From assembly GCA_007741555.1 (NCBI GenBank), contig CP036526.1:1674001-1738000 (forward strand): a DNA stretch of 64,000 bases, read 5' to 3'. The stretch is from Stieleria marina (GTDB lineage: Bacteria; Planctomycetota; Planctomycetia; Pirellulales; Pirellulaceae). Under the pieces are notes generated by a model. It made no database searches and was not told where the DNA came from. It was given only the letters and a program-made list of their open reading frames with translations. Each line of letters begins with the position of its first letter. Within the stretch, counting starts at the first letter, position 1. The position numbers and the translations under genes are program-made. This document shows, piece by piece, positions 1 to 8,824 of this stretch.

Positions 1-305
1 TAGCGATCTATCGTGTTCAGCCGAAATATAGCCCTCTGGAGATAGTTGTCAAGCAAGAAAACCGTCTTTTCTCTCCGTAGAGGGGGGCTTCGCCGCAAAA
101 ATTCCCCTGGCGTCAAAGTTGACGCAATTTGTACTTTCCGATCAAGCCGAATTGTCGATGTGGCCGAATAATGACGATGTAACGCTGATTTGGGGGTTCT
201 GGCCCCGCGAGTCTCCAGTCGTGGCAGCGTTGGACAGTCACGAGTTGGACGCGCAAGACAAATCCCATTCAAGAACCTTTTTAGACGAATTACAGGACAG
301 GCTCG
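1..305. other. Intergenic region upstream of the thioredoxin-YHS gene
   Basis: No convincing gene is seen here. An open frame starting at 119 runs into the next gene in another frame and has no recognisable protein character. It presumably holds the promoter of the gene at 306, but I could not assign -35/-10 boxes. Confidence 0.5.
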
Positions 306-1367
306 ATGCGAACCGTCGCCCAATTCCCTGCTGTGCTAGCCCTTGTTGCCCTCGTGGCCACCACAGCCAGTGTTGCACAAGGACAGATTGCTTGGCAAAC
401 GAATTTGCAAGCAGCTCACGCGCAAGCCAAAACAGAAGGCAAGTTGCTGCTGTTGCACTTTTACAGTGATAACTGCGTATTCTGCGATCGATTGGAAGCA
501 GGGTCTTTCAAGTCACCGCAAGTCGGTGAAGCAATCAGTCGGCAGTTCGTTCCCGTCAAAATTCATGGCGGAAACAACACTCATCTGACCAGCATGTTCA
601 AGGTGACCAAGTATCCGACCGACGTGGTTGTCAGAGCTGATGGGACGACTTTGTCGCACACCGTCAGCCCACAAGACCCCGCTAGATTCGTCGCGATGCT
701 GAACGGAGCAATGCAAGCATCAAAAGTCAACGTTGCTGCCAAGCCTGGGGCATCGCAAGTATCGGCTGCCACGCCGCCTGCCAGTTCCAGCATTCAGATG
801 CCGGTTCAAGTCAAATCAAATCACGTTGGCGATGGCCCGCAAGTTAATCAGTTTGCTTCTGCAAAGGCTGGCACCAAGTCGCCCGAATCGGCTGCGACTG
901 AAGGAATCAAAGTTCCGGCGAAAACCGTTTCGGCCAAAATGCCGTCGAACGAATCGATCGCCAAAGCGAAATCTTCGTCGGCGACTCCTCAGTTGGCGAT
1001 GCAGGGCTACTGTCCTGTCACCGTGATCAAAAAAGATGAGTGGGTCGAAGGCAATCCGAAAATGGGTGTGGTTCACCTAGGAAAGCTCTACTTGTTTGCC
1101 AATGCCGACGCGATGGAGACGTTTCTGGCGGATCCTGTGCCTTACACACCCGTGCTGAACGAAATCGACGTCGTGCGATACTTCGAGGAACGCCGAATTG
1201 TTCCTGGCAAACGCGAGTGGGGGCTGAAGGATCCAACTCACAATCGCATGTTCTTCTTTGCCGATGAAGCGGCGATGAATCACTTCTGGAACGAGTACGA
1301 ACGGTACACGGCACCCGCCATCAAGGTGATGGAAAAAGCCGTCAAAGACGCTAATCCAGGCACTTAG
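306..1367 (+). CDS. Secreted thioredoxin-like protein with C-terminal YHS-like region
   Basis: The 353-residue protein begins with a Sec signal peptide (hydrophobic to about residue 25, ending AQG). A thioredoxin-like domain follows, with the redox pair Cys57-Val-Phe-Cys60 in the context YSDNCVFCDRLE, resembling the thioredoxin_7/DUF255-like families. A Ser/Ala/Lys-rich linker (about 135-230) leads to a C-terminal YHS-like part starting GYCPVTVIKKDEW near residue 235. Inferred role: an exported thiol-disulfide or metal-handling protein, since YHS domains are often linked to metal-binding proteins. No partner gene lies beside it. A strong intrinsic terminator at 1503-1534 ends the transcript. 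The domain calls are firm for thioredoxin and moderate for YHS; the substrate is unknown. Confidence 0.85.
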   Translation: MRTVAQFPAVLALVALVATTASVAQGQIAWQTNLQAAHAQAKTEGKLLLLHFYSDNCVFCDRLEAGSFKSPQVGEAISRQFVPVKIHGGNNTHLTSMFKVTKYPTDVVVRADGTTLSHTVSPQDPARFVAMLNGAMQASKVNVAAKPGASQVSAATPPASSSIQMPVQVKSNHVGDGPQVNQFASAKAGTKSPESAATEGIKVPAKTVSAKMPSNESIAKAKSSSATPQLAMQGYCPVTVIKKDEWVEGNPKMGVVHLGKLYLFANADAMETFLADPVPYTPVLNEIDVVRYFEERRIVPGKREWGLKDPTHNRMFFFADEAAMNHFWNEYERYTAPAIKVMEKAVKDANPGT

Positions 1368-1469
1368 TGCTGCGGAGCGTGCGGATCAAACAGGCTGAGC
1401 TTGAAGCTAAGCGGCTGTATTAATCCCGGCTGTATTGATTCCATCGGAGTCGGCTTCAGTGGCACGACT

Positions 1470-1499
1470 CTACGACAAGAAACGCTACGACAAGAAACT
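1470..1499. repeat. Two tandem copies of a 15-bp unit
   Basis: CTACGACAAGAAACG is followed directly by CTACGACAAGAAACT. The repeat lies just before the terminator hairpin at 1503 and outside any gene. It has no evident function. Confidence 0.8.
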
Positions 1500-1502
1500 C
1501 TG

Positions 1503-1534
1503 CCCGATGTTGCTAAAGCAACATCGGGTTTTTT
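1503..1534 (+). terminator. Rho-independent terminator behind the thioredoxin-YHS gene
   Basis: A perfect 12-bp stem (CCCGATGTTGCT / AGCAACATCGGG) with a 2-nt AA spacer is followed by six T residues on the plus strand. It lies 135 bp after the stop codon at 1367. No T-tract follows on the minus strand, so it does not obviously serve the convergent transketolase gene. Confidence 0.88.
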
Positions 1535-1620
1535 CTTGCGCGTTGATCACGCGCGACTGGAGCGGCACTGCGTCGTTTGCAATGGCACGCGACGCTATCG
1601 AGATTGGCCGGAAAACAGCG

Positions 1621-3672
1621 TTACGCTTTGGCGGCCGCTACGACTGCATCGGCGTTGATGCCAAAGTGCTCGTAGACTTGATCGTACGGGCCACTGGCTC
1701 CGTAACCACTCATGCCGACGAACTTGCCTTCGCTACCGATCCAGCGGTCCCAGGACATCCGAATGCCGGCTTCGGCTGCGACTCGGTTGGTCACTGCTGG
1801 TGGCAAGACTTGATCGCGGTACGCTTGGCTCTGTTCAGCGAAGATGTCCATGCACGGCATGCTAACGACACGAACTTTTTTGCCTTCGGCAGTCAACGTT
1901 TCGGCCGCGGTCACGCAAAGACCTAGCTCGCTGCCACTGCCCATCAGGATCACATCCGGTGTGCCTTCGCAGTCGGCCAGCACGTAACCGCCTTTGGAGC
2001 AGTTGTCTGCCGACGCATACTTGGTGCGGCACAGCGTGGGCATGTTTTGACGTGACAAAACGAAGGCTGCGGGATGGTCGTCAATCTGCATGGCGGTGCG
2101 GTAGCACTCAGCGACTTCGTTGGAATCACCTGGACGAAAGACATTCAGGCCAGGAATCGCTCGGCAGGCGGTCAAGTGTTCGACGGGTTGGTGAGTCGGT
2201 CCGTCTTCGCCAACGCCAATACTGTCGTGAGTCAGGATGTAGATCACTGGTTGGTGCATGATGCTGGCCAAACGCATGCCGCCACGCATGTAGTCGGTGA
2301 AGACAAAGAAAGTCGCACCGTAGGCCTTCAGTCCCGAAAGTGACAATCCGTTGACGATGCCGGCCATGGCATGTTCGCGAATGCCAAAGTGTAAGTTGCG
2401 TCCTGCGTACTGGCCCGGCAGGAATTCGCCGGCTCCGTCGAACTTCAGGTCCGACTTATTGCTTGGTGCCAAGTCAGCACTGCCGCCGATCATGAAAGGG
2501 ATGTTTTGCGCGATCGCGTTGAGGACTTTGCCGCTGCTGTTGCGAGTCGCGTCACCTTTCTCGTCGGCATCGAACACAGGGATGTCTTTGTCCCAGCCAG
2601 CTGGCAGTTCGCCGTCAAACATTGACTGCAGCTCAGCAGCTTTCTCTGGATTGGCCGCTTGGTAGGATTTCCAAGTATCGGACCACTGCGAGTAAGCCGC
2701 GGCACCACGCTGGCCCAAGTTGGACTGGAAGTGCTCTTTGACGCCTTCGGGGACGTAAAACTTTTCTTCAGGCGGGAAACCGTAGGCTTTTTTGGCCAAT
2801 TCGACTTCGTCCCAGCCCAAGGGAGCTCCGTGAGCCCCGTGGGTGTTTTGCTTGTTGGGGGCACCCCAGCCGATGATGCTTTTGACGACAACGATGGTCG
2901 GCTTGTCGTTGCAGGCTTTGAACGAATCGACGGCTTTTTGCAGCGATCCCAGGTCGTTGGCGTCGCTGACGTGGACGACATTCCAGCCCATCGCCTCGAA
3001 TTTTGCACCGATGTCTTCGCTGAACGCCAGGTCGGTGTCGCCTTCGATCGTGATCGAGTTGTCGTCGTAGAACCAGCAGAGGTTATCGAGCCTTAGGTGA
3101 CCGGCGACCGAAGCGGCTTCGGTTGCGATGCCTTCCATCAGGTCGCCATCGCTGCAGATCACGTACGTGTTGAAGTCAAAGAGTTTGTGGTCGGCGGTGT
3201 TGTAGTTGGCTGCGAGCCATTTTTGGGCCATCGCCATGCCGACGCTGTTGCTGACGCCTGCGCCGAGTGGGCCGGTGGTAGTTTCGATCCCGGCGGCTTC
3301 TTTGTATTCCGGGTGGCCAGCACAGACGCTGCCGATTTGGCGAAAATTCTTGATGTCGTCCAGCTTGATCGACAGTTCGTCGGCCGAGACTTTGCCAGTT
3401 TTGAAGTCGACGGCTTTGACGCCAGCCAGGTGCAATGTGCTGTAAAGCAGCATCGATGCGTGCCCACAAGACAAGACGAACCGGTCGCGGTTAGGCCATA
3501 GCGGTTGGTCTGGGTCGTAGTCCATCGCGTGGTTGAACAGCTGGTACGCGATCGGCGCCAGGGCCATCGGCGTTCCGGGGTGGCCGCTGTTTGCGGTTTG
3601 GACGCCGTCCATGCTCAAGGCGCGAATGGTATCAACAGCAGTGTTTTGAATATCAGTCGATGCAACGGCCAT
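1621..3672 (-). CDS. tkt: Transketolase
   Basis: Transketolase (EC 2.2.1.1) moves two-carbon ketol units between sugar phosphates in the cytoplasmic pentose phosphate pathway, using thiamine diphosphate. The protein is about 683 residues, the normal length. Visible motifs are the N-terminal SGHPG, GPLGAG, the ThDP/Mg region CSDGDLMEG followed by the DDN segment, HGAHGAPLG, and the Pyr-domain GEDGPTHQPVEHL containing the conserved catalytic Glu region. I prefer ATG at 3672; an in-frame GTG at 3684 adds four residues. The gene stands alone and is divergent from the histidine kinase at 4140. No neighbouring pentose pathway genes are seen. The family is certain. It could in principle act as a sugar-pathway transketolase paralogue if the genome has another copy. 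Confidence 0.96.
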   Translation of the reverse strand: MAVASTDIQNTAVDTIRALSMDGVQTANSGHPGTPMALAPIAYQLFNHAMDYDPDQPLWPNRDRFVLSCGHASMLLYSTLHLAGVKAVDFKTGKVSADELSIKLDDIKNFRQIGSVCAGHPEYKEAAGIETTTGPLGAGVSNSVGMAMAQKWLAANYNTADHKLFDFNTYVICSDGDLMEGIATEAASVAGHLRLDNLCWFYDDNSITIEGDTDLAFSEDIGAKFEAMGWNVVHVSDANDLGSLQKAVDSFKACNDKPTIVVVKSIIGWGAPNKQNTHGAHGAPLGWDEVELAKKAYGFPPEEKFYVPEGVKEHFQSNLGQRGAAAYSQWSDTWKSYQAANPEKAAELQSMFDGELPAGWDKDIPVFDADEKGDATRNSSGKVLNAIAQNIPFMIGGSADLAPSNKSDLKFDGAGEFLPGQYAGRNLHFGIREHAMAGIVNGLSLSGLKAYGATFFVFTDYMRGGMRLASIMHQPVIYILTHDSIGVGEDGPTHQPVEHLTACRAIPGLNVFRPGDSNEVAECYRTAMQIDDHPAAFVLSRQNMPTLCRTKYASADNCSKGGYVLADCEGTPDVILMGSGSELGLCVTAAETLTAEGKKVRVVSMPCMDIFAEQSQAYRDQVLPPAVTNRVAAEAGIRMSWDRWIGSEGKFVGMSGYGASGPYDQVYEHFGINADAVVAAAKA

Positions 3673-4139
3673 CAGCGTGTTCACTCAGACAAGGAAACGA
3701 AAAAATCACCCGAAACGTAGGCGAAAGCGTAATGATTTGCGGTTCCAGCGGAAAGGGCTGCGGATCAGTCTTGCCGCGAACCAGTTCGCAGGGCCTCGGT
3801 CGTGACATGCGATAGGGATGGATCGGCGGATTCTGTTGGAAATCGGTTGGCGTCGATCAATGCCAGGTGCGTTTTCTGAGCCCGTTTGCAATCTTGTCGC
3901 CGGATATCTACGCCTGGAAAATGGGCTCTCGGTGAGCGATTTTTTGCGAATCTCGCGATTGCGCGTTGCTGAAATGGCCGCTCGGTCGGCGACGTTATTT
4001 TTGGTCAGAATTTTGCAATTGCATGATCCGGCGCGATATTCTGATGAATTGTGTGAGCAACGTGGCGGATGGGGGGTATTGTTTTCCTTGCCGGGACGGG
4101 GGGCGTGCGTCCACTTGGTTGGCTGTAAATTGATTTGTC
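3673..4139. other. Divergent intergenic region between tkt and the GAF histidine kinase
   Basis: About 470 bp that must hold both divergent promoters. Open frames on both strands (3706-4776 minus, 3818-4357 plus) overlap the kinase and read as Arg/Pro/Ser-rich shadow translations, so I do not call them. No repeats or clear operators were seen. Confidence 0.5.
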
Positions 4140-5873
4140 GTGTCTGCACCCCGCCGTTGTCGTTTTTCAGGGAATCTCCGCTTGAATCGGCCAGTCGAAA
4201 CCTATTCCGAAACCATTCAGCGCTGCAACGATATCCTGGCCGCGGTCGGATTTGCGTCGAGCCTCTTTCTGCAGTCAGCGAACTGGCAGGACGCGTTGGA
4301 AAATGCGTTGCAGCAACTTGGTCAGGCAACTCGTGCGAATCGGGCGTATTTCTTTGAAAACCACTTGCGAGACGATGGCGATGTGCTGACGAGTCAGCTC
4401 GCGGAATGGGCTGCGCCGGGGATCCAACCGCAAATCGACAACGAAGCGCTCCAGAATCTGTCTTACCAAGAGTTGGGATTGCTCCGGTGGGTGGACGTGA
4501 TGAACGATCGCAAGCCGATCCACGGTTTGATCTCCAGTTTTCCCAAAGCCGAGCAGGCCATTCTGGAGTCGCAGGACATACAGTCGCTAATTGCGATGCC
4601 AGTGTTTTCGCAGGGGCAGTTGGTCGGGTTTCTTGGGTTTGATGATTGCGAAAGTTTGCGTGAGTGGTCCCGTGCTGAGTTTGATGCGTTGTTTGCTGCG
4701 GCGGTGGCGTTGGGGGCGGCGATCGATCGTCAACATCTCGAGCATCAGATTCATTTTTCGCAAAAGATGGAGGCAATCGGCCGGCTCGCTTCGGGCATTG
4801 CTCATGATTTTAACAATTCGCTGCAAGCGATCGTTGGTCTTACCCAAGTCGCAAAACTGAAGATCAAGGGGCAAGATTCGGTGCAAGGAAATTTGGACGG
4901 AGTGCTGCTGGCGACCGATCGAGCGCACGGTCTGACGCGGCAGTTGCTTAGTTTTTCGCGAAAACAAGCGTCGCATCAAAAGAACGTCAATCTGGGTCAG
5001 GTCTGTGAATCGGTCGTCACAATGGCCAAGCCGGTGCTTGACGGGCGAGCTGAAATATCGGTCAGTACTGCTTCGCCGCCTCCCGTTGTGTTCGTCGATG
5101 AGAGTTTGGTCAGCCAAGTCATCTTGAACATGTGTTTGAACGCGCGTGACGCTGTGCCTAGCGGCGGCGTGATTCAAGTCCGGTGCGGACGGGAGTTGCT
5201 GAGCAAAAAACGCTTGGATCTGTACCCGGAGATTGAGCCGGGCGAATTTGCGGTCGTCGAGGTCCGAGACAATGGCTGTGGAATGAGCCCGGAGGTGCAG
5301 GATCGCATTTTCGAGCCGTTTTTTACGACGAAGGCAGTTGGCGAAGGCACGGGGCTTGGGTTGTCAGTTGCTTACGGGACGGTCCAGCAGTTTGGCGGTT
5401 TTATCGAAGTAACCAGTGAGCTTGGCGACGGAACTGAGTTTCGCGTTTACATTCCGATCGCTACGGACCAGGAGATTCTCACTTCCGCCAAAATGTCCGT
5501 AGCGGACGGTGGCGGCGAGATGATTCTGTTGGTCGACGACGAAGAAATCGTGCGAGAATCGTTCAAAGAGTTGCTGATGATTGCCGGCTATCGAGTGCTT
5601 ACCGCCAGCAACGGTGTCGAAGCTCTTCAGCAATACCAAGTGCACTCAGACGAAATTTCACTGGTGGTGTCTGACACGGTCATGCCGGAGATGGATGGCG
5701 TGGCGATGGTGGATTCGATTTTGAAAACCAACGAGCACGCCAAAATCATTTTGCTCAGCGGTTATTCCCTTTCCCCGCCAAGTTTCATTAAGAACCACGA
5801 CAATTTTCTGATGTTGCAAAAGCCCATCGGCGGACCAACTCTCTGCCAGGCGATGCGTCGATTGTTGGATTGA
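4140..5873 (+). CDS. Hybrid sensor histidine kinase (GAF-HisKA-HATPase-REC)
   Basis: This two-component sensor is about 577 residues with no membrane segment, so it is likely cytoplasmic. Residues 30-195 form a GAF-type sensory domain. The phospho-acceptor is His222 in the AHDFNNSLQAIVG motif, as in the HDFNN-type (NtrB-like) kinases. The ATPase domain shows the N-box NMCLNARDAV, G1 box VRDNGCGM and G2 region GEGTGLGLSVAYG. A C-terminal receiver carries LLVDDEE, the phospho-Asp in VVSDTVMPEMDG and the switch Lys in LQKP. I give a GTG start at 4140; TTG at 4182 is an equally possible start because neither has a strong ribosome site. The attached receiver suggests phosphorelay, but no partner regulator lies nearby. 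Confidence 0.9.
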   Translation: MSAPRRCRFSGNLRLNRPVETYSETIQRCNDILAAVGFASSLFLQSANWQDALENALQQLGQATRANRAYFFENHLRDDGDVLTSQLAEWAAPGIQPQIDNEALQNLSYQELGLLRWVDVMNDRKPIHGLISSFPKAEQAILESQDIQSLIAMPVFSQGQLVGFLGFDDCESLREWSRAEFDALFAAAVALGAAIDRQHLEHQIHFSQKMEAIGRLASGIAHDFNNSLQAIVGLTQVAKLKIKGQDSVQGNLDGVLLATDRAHGLTRQLLSFSRKQASHQKNVNLGQVCESVVTMAKPVLDGRAEISVSTASPPPVVFVDESLVSQVILNMCLNARDAVPSGGVIQVRCGRELLSKKRLDLYPEIEPGEFAVVEVRDNGCGMSPEVQDRIFEPFFTTKAVGEGTGLGLSVAYGTVQQFGGFIEVTSELGDGTEFRVYIPIATDQEILTSAKMSVADGGGEMILLVDDEEIVRESFKELLMIAGYRVLTASNGVEALQQYQVHSDEISLVVSDTVMPEMDGVAMVDSILKTNEHAKIILLSGYSLSPPSFIKNHDNFLMLQKPIGGPTLCQAMRRLLD

Positions 5874-6155
5874 CGATTCGATTCGATTCGATGGCGACTT
5901 AAGACGCCGTTTCGCAGTGTTAGGAAACCTCTGCAGGGGCAAGTCACTCTTTGAATCTGAATCAACGGTTAGCGGAACGACGCGAGCCGTCCGGTGCGTC
6001 AAAGACCGGCTGGCTCGCCCCATTCCGCTGCAAACAAACCTGCTTTCTTCCGAAAAGTGCTACGCCCAGCTTACCTCTGCGGGCTGCTTGCTTAGGCGAC
6101 TTACCGGCATGGATTGCCTAGTCGGTTAGCTTGATGTCTTCGCTAACTTGGTGCC

Positions 6156-6917
6156 CTAAAGTTTCAGGTTCCACGAATCCATTTCCCCCAGCAATTGGTG
6201 GTTGGCTAGGTCAAAATTGAGCGGCGTCAGCGTCACGTTGCCTTTTCTCAGTTCGGTCAGATCGGTTCGTTCGGCGGGCGGTTTTTCTGGTTCGCTCCAT
6301 AACGCCCAGTAGTAGTCGCGGCCGCCAGGGTCGGTGCGTTTTTCATAGGAGTTGCCGTACTGGGCCAGTCCCATCGGCACGATTTTTAGCTCGGCCGGGG
6401 CGACCGTGGCGGCGGTGGGAACGTTTAGGTTGAATAGTTTCCCAGCCGCACCGGGGTGTTTGACCAGTCCGCCGATGACGTTTCGGGCGATCACGGCGGC
6501 CGACTGAAAGTCAGCGTCTTCGCTGTATTCCAGAGAGACCGCCACGCTGGTGATTCCAAAGAAGGCGGCTTCGATGGCGGCTGCGACGGTGCCGCTGTAA
6601 AGCACGTTGATTCCGGCGTTTAGTCCACTGTTGATGCCGCTGACAACCAGATCGACGGGGTTGTCTCGCAGCAGTTCGGTGATGGCCAGTTTGGAGCAAT
6701 CCGCCGGCGATCCGTCCACGGCCCAGGCCCAATGGCGGCCGTCGCGGTGGATGGATTTGCAAGTTAGCGGCGTCAAATACGTGATCGAATGGCCCACACC
6801 GCTCTGTTCGGTGGCCGGGGCAATCACGACGACTTCACCCAAATGGCGAAGCTGTTGTTCCAAAGCGGCCAGTCCGGGGGCGAAAACGCCGTCGTCGTTG
6901 GTCAGCAGGATTCGCAT
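6156..6917 (-). CDS. surE: 5'-nucleotidase SurE
   Basis: SurE is a metal-dependent phosphatase of 5'- and 3'-nucleoside monophosphates (EC 3.1.3.5) in the cytoplasm, tied to survival and salvage. The 253-residue protein has the family length. It shows the N-terminal metal-binding TNDDG motif, the ATEQSGVGHSIT segment, and the core SGINSGLNAG...YSGTVAAAIEAAFFG that carries the conserved Asn ligand region. It ends convergent with the histidine kinase at 5873, with 280 bp between them that hold no gene. Its start at 6917 faces the guaA-ettA operon across a repeat-bearing intergenic region. The assignment is firm. Confidence 0.95.
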   Translation of the reverse strand: MRILLTNDDGVFAPGLAALEQQLRHLGEVVVIAPATEQSGVGHSITYLTPLTCKSIHRDGRHWAWAVDGSPADCSKLAITELLRDNPVDLVVSGINSGLNAGINVLYSGTVAAAIEAAFFGITSVAVSLEYSEDADFQSAAVIARNVIGGLVKHPGAAGKLFNLNVPTAATVAPAELKIVPMGLAQYGNSYEKRTDPGGRDYYWALWSEPEKPPAERTDLTELRKGNVTLTPLNFDLANHQLLGEMDSWNLKL

Positions 6918-6934
6918 GGTTTGTTGTTCCTAGC

Positions 6935-7042
6935 AGTCCCGCGACGCCGTTCGCAGGTCCGGATGACGTTTGTCACTTGGATATCGGATGTGGAAAGCAG
7001 TTGACGCTTCTTTGGGCTCGCGAGCGGCGTCGCGAGACTACG
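6935..7042. repeat. ~108-bp element with inverted ends, copy 1
   Basis: The left end is CCCGCGACGCCGTTCGC (from 6938) and the right end GCGAGCGGCGTCGCGAGAC (from 7020); the two are near reverse complements. The same layout recurs at 10972-11079 with the same total span. The ends are conserved and the middle is diverged. It could be a non-autonomous mobile element, a structured RNA or a spreading extragenic palindrome. Confidence 0.55.
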
Positions 7043-7050
7043 TGGTGGAG

Positions 7051-7120
7051 CCAACCTGCACGGCCCCCTCAGGACCAACCTGCACGGGGCCTCAGGACCA
7101 ACCTGCACGGCCCCTTGGGA
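7051..7120. repeat. Three tandem copies of a ~23-bp unit upstream of guaA
   Basis: The unit begins CCAACCTGCACGG at 7051, 7075 and 7098. Copies differ by one or two bases around the C-run. The array ends 79 bp before the guaA start. No function can be assigned; the copies could bind a regulator or simply be slippage-prone DNA. Confidence 0.75.
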
Positions 7121-7198
7121 TTCGCACGGTCATTTTCTACACTTCGTGATTGCATTTCGCGACACCTCTTGAATCCCTTCGGGTAAGAAACAAAGCGA

Positions 7199-8818
7199 AT
7201 GGTTGGATCAGACACTTTCTCCGCAGACGCCGCCGACACCACCGCCGAAGCTCTCTCGGGCGAGTTGCCAGACGAGCTGACCGAACAGCGCGTCATCGTG
7301 CTGGATTTCGGCTCGCAATACGCACAGCTGATTGCCCGTCGTGTCCGCGAACAGAACGTTTACTGTCAGATCGTCCGGCATGACTTGTCAGCCGATCGCA
7401 TCGCTGAATTGGCTCCCAAGGGAATTATCCTGTCGGGCGGCCCCAACAGCGTTTACGAAGACGGCGCGCCCAAGTGCGATCCGGGGCTGTTCAAGCTGGG
7501 CATTCCCGTGATGGGAATTTGCTACGGCATGCAACTGACTTGCGAAGCGTTGGGCGGCAAAGTCGACAACACTCCCAGCCGGGAATATGGCCGCGCTGCG
7601 TGCAAAATCACCAATCACGAATCGCTCTTCGCCGGAATGCCCGACGACATGGAAGTCTGGATGAGTCACGGGGACCAAGTCTCCGCGATCTCCGACCAAT
7701 TTGAACCGCTCGCTCAAACCGGCACGTGCCCCTACGCCGCGGTCAAGCATCGCGAACTGCCGATCTACGCGATGCAGTTTCACCCCGAAGTCACGCACAC
7801 GCCGCTGGGCGGTCAGATTCTGCGCAACTTTGTGATCGGTGTTTGCGGCTGCGAAGCGAGTTGGCAACTGAGTGATTTTGCGGAAGCGACCATCGCTCGA
7901 GTACGCGAGCAAGTAGGCGACCGACGTGTGATCTGCGGGCTCAGTGGCGGCGTGGATTCGTCCGTCGTCGCAGCCCTGCTCTACAAAGCAATCGGGCCGC
8001 AGTTGACTTGCATCCTGGTCGACAACGGACTGCTGCGTAAAAACGAACAAGACATCGTCATCAACGAATTCAGCAATCATTTCAAGACGGACTTGCATGT
8101 CGTTGAAGCCGAAGATCGTTTCCTGGCGTCGCTCGCTGGCATCGACGAACCGCAAGAGAAGCGTCGCCGCATCGGCCACGACTTTATCGAGTGTTTCAAG
8201 GCCGAAGCCGAAAAGATCGAAGACGCGCACTTCCTGGCTCAAGGCACGCTGTATCCCGACGTGATCGAAAGCGGTGCCGACCCGGACGGGCCAGCCGCGA
8301 CCATCAAACTGCATCACAACGTGGGCGGATTGCCCGAAGAGTTGGGGTTTGAACTGATCGAACCGCTACGAGATTTGTTCAAAGACGAAGTTCGTCGACT
8401 TGGTTTGGAATTAGGCCTGCCGGAGATCTTGGTTTGGCGTCATCCTTTCCCAGGTCCTGGGTTGGCAGTGCGTTGTCTGGGCGAAGTCACCAAAGAAAAA
8501 CTGGATGTGCTTCGCGAAGCCGACTCGATTGTCGTCGCCGAGATCGAAGCGGCCGGGTTGTACCGCGAAACCAGCCAGTCGTTTGCCGTGCTGTTGCCCG
8601 TGCAAAGCGTTGGCGTCATGGGCGACGCAAGAACCTATGACAACGCGATCGCGGTTCGCAGCGTCAACACAGACGATTTTATGACGGCCGATTGGAGCCG
8701 TCTGCCATACGATTTGCTGGCCAAAATCAGCACGCGCATCATTAACGAAGTCAAAGGAGTCAATCGGGTTTGCTACGACATCAGCAGCAAACCTCCTGCC
8801 ACGATTGAATGGGAATAA
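7199..8818 (+). CDS. guaA: GMP synthase (glutamine-hydrolysing)
   Basis: GuaA converts XMP to GMP with ATP and glutamine (EC 6.3.5.2), the last step of guanine nucleotide synthesis. The 539-residue protein has an N-terminal class I glutamine amidotransferase domain: nucleophile Cys108 in GICYGMQ and the His-Glu pair in MQFHPEVTH. An ATP pyrophosphatase domain follows with the P-loop [14 protein letters not shown]. The C-terminal dimerisation domain ends in the conserved KPPATIEWE. It has about a dozen extra residues at the N-terminus compared with the E. coli protein; they look acidic and unstructured. The ettA-like gene begins 6 bp after its stop, so the two are probably one transcript. Confidence 0.97.
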   Translation: MVGSDTFSADAADTTAEALSGELPDELTEQRVIVLDFGSQYAQLIARRVREQNVYCQIVRHDLSADRIAELAPKGIILSGGPNSVYEDGAPKCDPGLFKLGIPVMGICYGMQLTCEALGGKVDNTPSREYGRAACKITNHESLFAGMPDDMEVWMSHGDQVSAISDQFEPLAQTGTCPYAAVKHRELPIYAMQFHPEVTHTPLGGQILRNFVIGVCGCEASWQLSDFAEATIARVREQVGDRRVICGLSGGVDSSVVAALLYKAIGPQLTCILVDNGLLRKNEQDIVINEFSNHFKTDLHVVEAEDRFLASLAGIDEPQEKRRRIGHDFIECFKAEAEKIEDAHFLAQGTLYPDVIESGADPDGPAATIKLHHNVGGLPEELGFELIEPLRDLFKDEVRRLGLELGLPEILVWRHPFPGPGLAVRCLGEVTKEKLDVLREADSIVVAEIEAAGLYRETSQSFAVLLPVQSVGVMGDARTYDNAIAVRSVNTDDFMTADWSRLPYDLLAKISTRIINEVKGVNRVCYDISSKPPATIEWE

Positions 8819-8824
8819 GAGAAC

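Noticed and set aside
3818-4357. 179-residue plus-strand open frame upstream of the kinase
   Set aside because: It overlaps the kinase in another frame and has no recognisable domain or signal peptide.
3706-4776. 356-residue minus-strand open frame over the histidine kinase 5' end
   Set aside because: Arg/Pro/Ser-rich shadow opposite a strong kinase frame; no family likeness.
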